The translations under genes and the position numbers were made by a program. Below are positions 6,500 through 12,202 of a stretch of 12,202 nucleotides of DNA, piece by piece. The DNA is taken from assembly GCA_041917855.1 (NCBI GenBank), contig JAYRWT010000038.1, positions 1-12,202 of the forward strand. Reading direction: 5' to 3'. The notes under the pieces were generated by a model. The model did not search any database, had not been told where the DNA came from, and saw nothing but the letters and a program-made list of their open reading frames with translations. How positions within the stretch are numbered: position 1 is the stretch's first letter; the number at the start of each line of letters is the position of its first letter. The stretch comes from CALBLZ01 sp041917855. GTDB taxonomy: Bacteria; Patescibacteriota; UBA1384; CAILIB01.

Positions 6500-7591
6500 T
6501 TAGTAGAGCGGAGTTGCTGTGTAAACGAGCGTTGTCTGATAGGTTCCAGAACCAGTAAGAGCGCCAAAGCGGAAACCGTAAGCAATATCGGTAGTTTCAT
6601 TAGCAACAGGCGTTGCACTGTATGCTACCTCAGATGCAGTATTACTGAAACCTGCGAATGTGTCAGCAGCTGAGAAACGACCAGTTGTACCCGTTCCGAG
6701 TGTGCCATCACTTGTAGTGTAGCCGAAAGCCTCGGTAGGAGTACCAAAACCACTCGGCGAAGCATTGGTACCTGTGTGATCGGTAATTGTTTCCGCAGGA
6801 TTGATCAGGTTAACCATATCATCACCTGCAACCGTACCACGAGCAGTAACTGTGTAGCCCAGGGAAGCATTGGTGCTAACAGTTAGGCGTTGTGCGCAAT
6901 AGTACGTAGTGGCAATACTCATCGTTGGCGGGAAGGCAACCGACGTAGCAGTAGAAGTACAGTTAGAATCTGGGGTAATACTGGTCTTGACTGCTGAAGT
7001 ATAGCCGGCAACGGTGAAGGTAAGGGTAGGATCAACCACTGCACTAATTACTACACCACTCGTTACGGCAAGTGACACAACCACAGTATCAGTAGGCCCG
7101 GTTGAGCAGTCGGAGCCGGTATACGTATTGATTCGCCCAAAGAAGGTACCATTTGTTAAACCTGAACCGCTTGGGTTAGTAATTGTAGTAATTGGGATGG
7201 TGGCTGCAGTGGCAGTAGGAGTTTGTGCAGCGCCAGCTGTTAGCTTTAGATCGCCATTGACTGAGTTATCTAAGGTCCAGTTAGCGTTGGTTAAACCGCC
7301 TCCAGTAATAGTTCCTTTAACTGCCGAGGTGGTAGATATGCCCGTTGGTGCTGTAAACGATCCGGACGCAGTAGTTGCAAGCTGAATACGGATACACTGA
7401 ATGGCAGTGGTACCTGGAAACGTAAAACCAGTGGTGTAGGTAACGCTGGTTTGACTTGGTCGTGAGTCGCTAATTGTTACACTTGCAGAGGTAAGGTTTG
7501 CAGCAAAAGCTTGAGAGGTATGCGAGAATCCACACACGACAGCCACACACACTAGAACGGCTGCAATTCGTTGAATTCTGATTAAGAGCAT
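6500..7591 (-). CDS. Secreted Thr-rich beta protein, possible surface-layer or fibre subunit
   Basis: The 363-aa product starts with a clear signal peptide (basic LIRIQR, hydrophobic core, SQAFA-ANL cleavage after residue 30). The mature chain is rich in Thr, Ser, Ala and Gly and looks all-beta. I see two parts: an N-terminal region at about 31-185 and a C-terminal module at about 187-363. The C-terminal module resembles the end of the 366-aa secreted protein further down: LTF near the start, 'STNASLGYTVTARG' versus 'STHAPNGATIYVRG', and a final Tyr-Thr beta strand ending ATPLY versus ATPNF. There is no C-terminal membrane helix or sorting motif. Mature cysteines are Cys66, Cys162, Cys211 and Cys232, which could form two disulfides. 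The gene is first in the second cluster, which fits an abundant surface protein. I do not recognise a named family; the structural role is inferred. Confidence 0.8.
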   Translation of the reverse strand: MLLIRIQRIAAVLVCVAVVCGFSHTSQAFAANLTSASVTISDSRPSQTSVTYTTGFTFPGTTAIQCIRIQLATTASGSFTAPTGISTTSAVKGTITGGGLTNANWTLDNSVNGDLKLTAGAAQTPTATAATIPITTITNPSGSGLTNGTFFGRINTYTGSDCSTGPTDTVVVSLAVTSGVVISAVVDPTLTFTVAGYTSAVKTSITPDSNCTSTATSVAFPPTMSIATTYYCAQRLTVSTNASLGYTVTARGTVAGDDMVNLINPAETITDHTGTNASPSGFGTPTEAFGYTTSDGTLGTGTTGRFSAADTFAGFSNTASEVAYSATPVANETTDIAYGFRFGALTGSGTYQTTLVYTATPLY

Positions 7592-7709
7592 AGGTTTAGA
7601 TAGTCTATTGGGCTGTATATCATATAGTCTACGCCACTACTCTAGGGCTTGCAAATACCTCGCACGCACCAAGTTGAAATAATGAGAGCAGATGCATACA
7701 TCATTTTAG
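7592..7709 (-). promoter_or_regulatory. Spacer with weak sigma-70-like promoter candidate
   Basis: This spacer separates the TPR gene from the Thr-rich secreted protein gene. On the minus strand TTGCAA (7649-7654) and TAGACT (7626-7631) are separated by 17 nt, each matching four of six consensus bases; a second possible -10, TATGAT, sits at 7619-7624. No convincing terminator was found: the only inverted repeat after the TPR stop (GATG/CATC) is short and has no T-run. There is also no Shine-Dalgarno sequence before the ATG at 7591. The spacer may hold the start of the second transcript, or the two gene sets may be read through. Confidence 0.35.
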
Positions 7710-8510
7710 TTATTTTGTGGCATTACTAGCTGCCTTTTCCATCTTTAACCTGTCCAGCATAACCTGAAGCTCCTTGCTCTTTGTGGCTACCAGCCCTATC
7801 TCTGCTACTTTAATTGCCTTGTCATACTCGCGGTTTTCCTCGAGCATAAGAGCAAGATTGCTATAGGCTGCCAGGTACCTCGTGTCGGTACCAAACGATG
7901 AACGGTAAGCTGTTTCTGCCTCTATCAGGCGCTCCGAGCGACGAGCGCTCTCACTATATGCCCAGTCTCTATACATATTGCCGATACCATTCCAAATGAA
8001 GGCTGGCTCCGTGCTGCGCGGCAGTATAGATCGGAACATGTTAATTGCCTCTTCGTACTTTTTTAATCGGTATTTAACTAAGGACAGTTGCACCTCGTAA
8101 TCTAGCTTTGTCTCTTTTTTGATTGCCATTTCGTAGGATTTCTCCGCTGTTGAGAGGTCTCCTTCATCCTTGGCTTTCTTGGCCTGCTCGGCTAGCTGGT
8201 CGGCGGTATAGTCAACCTGTTGCGTTGTGGTGAGCTTGCGGTACTGGAGCACGCCACCAATTACCCCTCCCCCCAGCGCAACCACCACAAACCCAATCAC
8301 GATGAGCAGAACAAGCACAAGTAACCAGCGCCACCACATGATCCTGCGCCCACTGCTATGTGACTGCTTGGGGATTTTATTCAGCTTTGCGCTACTATCT
8401 TTGGCCGTCTCTTGAGCCGGCTGAGCAGGCACGGTGAATGTAGCTGCAGCGCTGGCCGAAGCTGGTCGCGCTTTTGGAGTTTTGCGAATATCCGTTAGTC
8501 GTTTAGCCAT
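7710..8510 (-). CDS. Single-pass membrane protein with extracytoplasmic TPR domain
   Basis: This 266-aa protein has a Lys/Arg- and Ala/Pro-rich N-terminal tail (1-55), a single membrane helix at about 58-82 flanked by Arg55-Arg56, and a helical domain at 100-255. Basic residues before the helix predict the tail inside and the helical domain outside. That domain holds tetratricopeptide-like helix pairs: 'ADQLAEQAKKAKDEGDLSTA' at about 103-122, 'KYEEAINMFRSILP' at 151-164, a central repeat at 170-205, and 'AAYSNLALMLEENREYDKAI' at 214-233. TPR arrays bind other proteins, so this may scaffold the transporter and the FN3 protein on the outer face of the membrane. The start lies 2 nt after the FN3 stop with no obvious ribosome binding site, so coupling to the upstream gene is likely. 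It closes the first operon: 117 nt without a gene follow its TAA stop. The specific partner is unknown. Confidence 0.87.
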   Translation of the reverse strand: MAKRLTDIRKTPKARPASASAAATFTVPAQPAQETAKDSSAKLNKIPKQSHSSGRRIMWWRWLLVLVLLIVIGFVVVALGGGVIGGVLQYRKLTTTQQVDYTADQLAEQAKKAKDEGDLSTAEKSYEMAIKKETKLDYEVQLSLVKYRLKKYEEAINMFRSILPRSTEPAFIWNGIGNMYRDWAYSESARRSERLIEAETAYRSSFGTDTRYLAAYSNLALMLEENREYDKAIKVAEIGLVATKSKELQVMLDRLKMEKAASNATK

Positions 8511-8512
8511 AG

Positions 8513-10225
8513 CTATAGCTGGCCAAGCCAGCCAAAGTTATTACGAATCTGACCAAAGATAAGATCGAGCAAGGAAATAGGTTGTACCGGTGCCAGCACT
8601 AAGTAGTCTGGGCTATTTGCTATGTTACCAGTCCGATCTCTGGCAACAATCCTAAAGTGGTAGGATTGACCCGGCTCAAGCCCTGGTATAACCAAGAACT
8701 TGGCTCGACTAAAGACTGTGTCGGTCTCAACTTTTTTATCGTATGGTCCGCTTGCACCAGGTCCGTACTCAACTACCACCTTACAAAGCTCCGAACATTC
8801 GGCCGAAACCAATACCTGCACCGTCTGACGGCTACCCAAGTCAATCGTAGTATCGTTACGTATATTGAGAATATCGGGAGGTGTACTATCGGGCAGTGTA
8901 GTAAAGCTGAGGGTTGGCGAAAGCGCCTGATTACCAAAGATATCCTTACCAAGCGAGGCCACAGTATAGTCAGCGGCGCTTTCTAAGTCAGTCAGCAGAT
9001 AGGTGTGCTCTGTACCTAGCACATCATTACCGCCACTGAACTTTTTGCCAATAAAACTTTTGTCGGGGTGATTTTTAATCTCGTAGCGAATTAACTCATC
9101 AATGTTACTGGATGAGCGCCAGGTAAGCGTTGCGCTATCGGCAGTAATTTTAGAAACAGCAAAGTCAAAAATCTGGGGAATAACTACGGTGGCAAAAATC
9201 TTTTCGTCAGATTGCAAAAGGTTTCCAGCTTGGTCAACGCCCGAAACACGCAGGTAATAGGTAGTACCACTGGTAAGGCCTGTTAGACGCACTAGGTGAC
9301 TAGTACTAAAGGCAGCTTCCTCCGTTTTGCTGTCGTATTTTGCTGTAGCTGTGCCCATCTCCACAACGGTAGTGCTAGAGGTAGAGGTGCTCCACTGCAC
9401 CACAGCCGATGACAGCGTTACATCTGTTACAGAAAAGCCAGAGATAAACGGCGAATTTGGCGTAGAAAGCTGCTGTTCTGCGCTAAGAGTAGTATTACCT
9501 GATGCATCCCGAGTTTTAACGCGCCAAATATAGGCTTGCGATGGCTGCAAACCGGCGATCCTTACCTGGTGGAAAAGCGTTAGGTCATCGGCACGGCCGA
9601 TGGCGTTTTCTGTTACGTCCTTGGTACCGTACTCAACCACGCTGCTAGCTACTTCATTTGTCTCCCAGGTAATTGTCACCAGACTGGCCGAATCAATGGA
9701 GATAAACGGTCCGGTAGTAATCACCGGAGGAACGATATCGCCCGGATCTGTCTCAAAGCTTTTTTCGGCAGACTCAACACTATTGCCATCAATATCTACG
9801 GAGCGAACCTTGTAGAAGTACTTAGTACCTTTAGTCAGACGTTCGGCTGGAACACTGTGGTTAGTCACATAGTTGGCCGGCAGCAGATCACCAAACTGTG
9901 AGGTGTAGTTGCCAGAGGTAGTACCCAAGAAAATCATGGACGTACTGGACTTGTCAGTCTTCCAGATAATCGTGGCTGTTGTTGTGGTGATAGAGCTAAC
10001 AGAAGGTTGCTGCGTAATTATTGGTGGTATAGAGGCGGTTGCACTGTAAACAGTGCCAGTATTACCAAAGAATACAGAATCAATACGGTAGTTACCTGAC
10101 TCAAACTGCACGGGAGCATCATCGGATGTAGAAGCAATGCTCGGCAAGAAACTGGCGAATACTAAGGGTAGTGCCAGCACAATCAGGCAGAATCCTCGCG
10201 CAAGTTGCAGTAGCGCCTTACTCAT
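8513..10225 (-). CDS. Secreted protein with five fibronectin type III-like repeats
   Basis: With the start at the ATG at 10225 the product is 570 aa. It begins with a signal peptide (MSKALLQLARGFCLIVLALP, cleavage around 30-35). A longer reading from 10279 would add 18 residues ahead of the signal and overlap the permease gene by 62 nt, so I prefer 10225, which gives an 8-nt overlap. After a short beta-rich head come five fibronectin-III-like domains at about 67-160, 166-255, 260-345, 350-445 and 450-545. Each has a Tyr-rich 'GxxYxxRV' strand followed by a D-x-x-G-N turn (DIDGN, DASGN, DQAGN, DIFGN, DRTGN). The fifth carries the only mature cysteines (CSELC, 477-481). The last ~20 residues form a hydrophobic, possibly amphipathic tail (LLDLIFGQIRNNFGWL) that could touch the membrane. 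Position after the transporter suggests a surface or extracytoplasmic partner. The role is inferred. Confidence 0.88.
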   Translation of the reverse strand: MSKALLQLARGFCLIVLALPLVFASFLPSIASTSDDAPVQFESGNYRIDSVFFGNTGTVYSATASIPPIITQQPSVSSITTTTATIIWKTDKSSTSMIFLGTTSGNYTSQFGDLLPANYVTNHSVPAERLTKGTKYFYKVRSVDIDGNSVESAEKSFETDPGDIVPPVITTGPFISIDSASLVTITWETNEVASSVVEYGTKDVTENAIGRADDLTLFHQVRIAGLQPSQAYIWRVKTRDASGNTTLSAEQQLSTPNSPFISGFSVTDVTLSSAVVQWSTSTSSTTVVEMGTATAKYDSKTEEAAFSTSHLVRLTGLTSGTTYYLRVSGVDQAGNLLQSDEKIFATVVIPQIFDFAVSKITADSATLTWRSSSNIDELIRYEIKNHPDKSFIGKKFSGGNDVLGTEHTYLLTDLESAADYTVASLGKDIFGNQALSPTLSFTTLPDSTPPDILNIRNDTTIDLGSRQTVQVLVSAECSELCKVVVEYGPGASGPYDKKVETDTVFSRAKFLVIPGLEPGQSYHFRIVARDRTGNIANSPDYLVLAPVQPISLLDLIFGQIRNNFGWLGQL

Positions 10226-11426
10226 GGCGAATTGCTTGTATAGGATTGAGTTTTGCAGCTCGATTAGCCGGGTACACACCCGTCACTGACGCAATCAGCA
10301 CGGAAAAGCCCAGTGCCGAAGCCAGTAGGTACCAGTTGTTAACGAACAACTGAGGAACCTTGCCTTCCGCAATGAGCGCGAGCACCTGGAAAATTAGAAT
10401 GGTCAGATACTGAAAACCGAACGCCATGCCAATCCCAATAGCGCCGCCCAGTACTCCAATAAGTAACGCTTCCGTAAGAAACAGTCTGCGCACGTCAGAC
10501 CGTCGTACGCCAAGCGCCTTCATAATACCAATTTCTCGGGTTCGTTCCAGAAGGCTTACCGTTAGGGTATTGAACATGCCAATACTAGCAACAATAATTG
10601 CGATCGCTCCTAGTACTCCCAGTGTCCACTGAATGTAGCTAAAAACAGTGTTAATATCATCCACTGTATCTACAACCGTTTGTACCCGATAGCCTTGTGC
10701 AATCACGGCGCTTGAAGCTGGCTCAATGTCGGCAATACTCTTTACCAATACCTTGATGTGCTCGTAGTTTGGCTTGTTCTTAACGTCAAGCAAGCTCTCA
10801 AAGTACTGCCGTGGTACGTACACAGCTGCAGCACTGGTATCTGCCACAATTCCCCTAACTATTACGTCTTTGATTGGCTGCACCGCGCCGTAGCGCTTGG
10901 CATCTGCCTGTAGGTCAAAGGTGATCAGTGGTGTCTTATTTGTATCAAGCTCAAACAGGCGCAAAAACTGGGTAGTTACCAGCATTACATTGCTGTCACT
11001 CTCGTTAAAGGGCACTCCCGTAACCACTTTGGAGCGCTCATCTAAACCAAAGTAATCGGGGTCAACAGCCACAATGGTTATAGAGGCACGTTTGTTACCA
11101 AAAGCAGCCTCACCAGCTACGGTTAGGCGTGGTAGAGCCTTGGCAATCTGCGGTATCTCTTTAACTTTCCCCAGCCCAGCCGCATTGAGTGGGAAAAAGT
11201 CGTTATCGACAGTGGTGACAGTAAACGACAGTAGGGTTGTAGAACTTCTGACGCTATCAATAGTCAAAACCCGTAAGCCAATCCCCAGAGTTAGCAGGTA
11301 CACGAGCACAGCTACGCCGAACGAAATGGCACCAATGGTTAAGAGAGAACGTAATCGGTTACGACGCAAGGCACCCCAAGCCAGGGGTAGTAGATCGGTA
11401 AAGCGCATTGGCGCAACTCTACTCAT
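10218..11426 (-). CDS. MacB/FtsX-family ABC transporter permease
   Basis: This 402-aa inner-membrane permease pairs with the preceding ATPase. The layout is the MacB one: a cytoplasmic N-terminus, TM1 at about 28-50, an extracytoplasmic MacB-type domain at about 55-260, and three more TM segments at about 266-290, 317-350 and 365-388. The coupling stretch 'ERTREIGIMKALGVRRSDV' (294-312) and the ending 'NPIQAIRHE' are classic for this family. The ATG at 11426 follows a strong GGAGGAG ribosome binding site and overlaps the ATPase stop by 8 nt, so coupled translation is likely; a second Met at residue 7 is less well placed. MacB-type pumps are known to use the ATPase mechanically, moving substrates or proteins across the outer envelope rather than through the membrane. 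No outer-membrane or periplasmic adaptor partner is visible; instead a secreted FN3 protein follows. The substrate is unknown. Confidence 0.92.
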   Translation of the reverse strand: MSRVAPMRFTDLLPLAWGALRRNRLRSLLTIGAISFGVAVLVYLLTLGIGLRVLTIDSVRSSTTLLSFTVTTVDNDFFPLNAAGLGKVKEIPQIAKALPRLTVAGEAAFGNKRASITIVAVDPDYFGLDERSKVVTGVPFNESDSNVMLVTTQFLRLFELDTNKTPLITFDLQADAKRYGAVQPIKDVIVRGIVADTSAAAVYVPRQYFESLLDVKNKPNYEHIKVLVKSIADIEPASSAVIAQGYRVQTVVDTVDDINTVFSYIQWTLGVLGAIAIIVASIGMFNTLTVSLLERTREIGIMKALGVRRSDVRRLFLTEALLIGVLGGAIGIGMAFGFQYLTILIFQVLALIAEGKVPQLFVNNWYLLASALGFSVLIASVTGVYPANRAAKLNPIQAIRHE

Positions 11427-12159
11427 GCTCCTCCTCTTCTTCTGGGTTGGTAGTCATGAGCGTGCCATCACGAATGTAAAACACCCGTGTAGCGTGCTTC
11501 AAAAACTCACGATTGTGGGTAACGAGAATAATTGTGCGTTTTTCCTGTAAATGTAGCCGTGAAATCTCCTGCATTACCACTTCAGCTGCTCGAGTATCGA
11601 GGTTTCCCGTAGGCTCGTCCACCAGTAACAGAGCAGGATCGTGCACAAGGGCACGTGCTAAGCTTACGCGTTGCTGCTGACCACCAGAGAGCTGGTTGGG
11701 GTAGTGACCTGCAAATTCGGCCAGACCAAACCTATCGAGCATTTTGTACGCCTCGTGCAAGCGCCACTCCTTAGGTGCACCAGCAAGCATCAGAGGAAAA
11801 GCAACATTATCTAGAGCGGTCAACGAGTCGAGCAGATTAAAGCTCTGGAATACCAAGCCGATTTCTTCACGGTGATAGATAGCCATCTCATCATCCGTAA
11901 ACTTTTGGATGGCGTGGTTGCGAATACGAATCTCTCCCCTGGTTGGTGGCTCTAGGCCAGAGAGCATGTGCAAAAGGGTGGATTTACCCGAGCCTGATGG
12001 ACCGTAAATTACAATGTACTCACCTTCTTTTACGCTAAAACTAATACCCTTAATAACCTCTAGATATGCGGCGCCCTGGCCATAGGCCTTGGTTAAATTG
12101 ACTGCACGAAAAATCTCGCCCTCCTCGTAGGGGAGGTCGTCAGGTAACAGGGTTGGCAT
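11419..12159 (-). CDS. ABC transporter ATP-binding protein, MacB/LolD type (5' end uncertain)
   Basis: This is the cytoplasmic ATPase that powers the FtsX/MacB-type permease encoded next. Numbered from the ATG at 12159 (246 aa), all hallmarks of an active ABC ATPase are present: Walker A GPSGSGKST at 53-61, Q-loop Gln105, signature LSGGQ at 157-161, Walker B LLLVDE at 177-182 and H-loop His215. The segment 'PTGNLD' after Walker B is typical of the MacB/LolD/FtsE group. The protein ends in an acidic tail (NPEEEEEHE), and its purine-rich codons double as the ribosome binding site of the next gene. The ATG at 12159 has no clear ribosome binding site. The frame stays open for 14 codons upstream to the window edge with no other start codon, so the true start may lie outside. 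It overlaps the permease gene by 8 nt. The family is certain; the transported substrate cannot be read from the sequence. Confidence 0.93.
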   Translation of the reverse strand: MPTLLPDDLPYEEGEIFRAVNLTKAYGQGAAYLEVIKGISFSVKEGEYIVIYGPSGSGKSTLLHMLSGLEPPTRGEIRIRNHAIQKFTDDEMAIYHREEIGLVFQSFNLLDSLTALDNVAFPLMLAGAPKEWRLHEAYKMLDRFGLAEFAGHYPNQLSGGQQQRVSLARALVHDPALLLVDEPTGNLDTRAAEVVMQEISRLHLQEKRTIILVTHNREFLKHATRVFYIRDGTLMTTNPEEEEEHE

Positions 12160-12202
12160 CCCGAGCTGGGCAGTAGGCTGTAAACTTTTGCCGAGCTCCT
12201 GC

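Noticed and set aside
7692..7709. Terminator after the TPR gene
   Set aside because: The GATG/CATC inverted repeat has a 4-bp stem and no T-run.
11074..11550. A 158-codon plus-strand open frame across the ATPase-permease junction
   Set aside because: Both minus-strand genes here are well-recognised families; the plus-strand translation has no family-like features.

Overview
The window looks like a bacterial cell-surface locus. All eleven protein genes lie on the minus strand, packed head to tail, so the text follows transcription from high to low coordinates. Nearly every product is an exported or membrane-anchored beta-rich protein rich in Thr, Ser, Ala and Gly, or membrane machinery. The combination of a MacB-like ABC transporter, stacked fibronectin-III-like repeats, DUF916-like membrane proteins, a cohesin-like and a dockerin-like protein, and a giant tail-fibre-like protein recalls Candidate Phyla Radiation (Patescibacteria) genomes, possibly Saccharibacteria. 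This is inference from gene content; no phylogenetic marker is present. TAA, TAG and TGA all end genes here, so there is no sign of UGA recoding.

Region A (about 12202-7710) holds an ABC ATPase whose frame stays open to the window edge, a MacB/FtsX-type permease, a secreted protein with five fibronectin-III-like domains, and a single-pass membrane protein with an outward-facing TPR domain. Overlaps of 8, 8 and then a 2-nt gap indicate one translationally coupled operon. The transporter probably exports something or performs mechanical work at the envelope, with the FN3 and TPR proteins as extracytoplasmic partners.

Region B (7591-2069) follows a 117-nt spacer with a weak promoter candidate. 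It holds a Thr-rich secreted protein, a DUF916-like membrane protein, a secreted protein ending in a dockerin-like pair of calcium loops, a membrane-tethered cohesin-like protein, a second secreted protein sharing a C-terminal module with the first, and a second DUF916-like protein that lacks a signal peptide. Spacing runs from 40 nt through 0 nt and a 4-nt overlap to about 10 nt. The dockerin and cohesin genes overlap as ATGA, which suggests a minimal two-protein docking unit on the cell surface.

Region C (2068-1) starts after a spacer that holds a probable terminator and a near-consensus sigma-70 promoter very close to the next start codon. It contains the first 650 codons of a large secreted fibre-like protein that runs off the left edge. 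No RNA gene, CRISPR array, insertion sequence or origin was seen, and no stretch over 300 bases lacks a gene.
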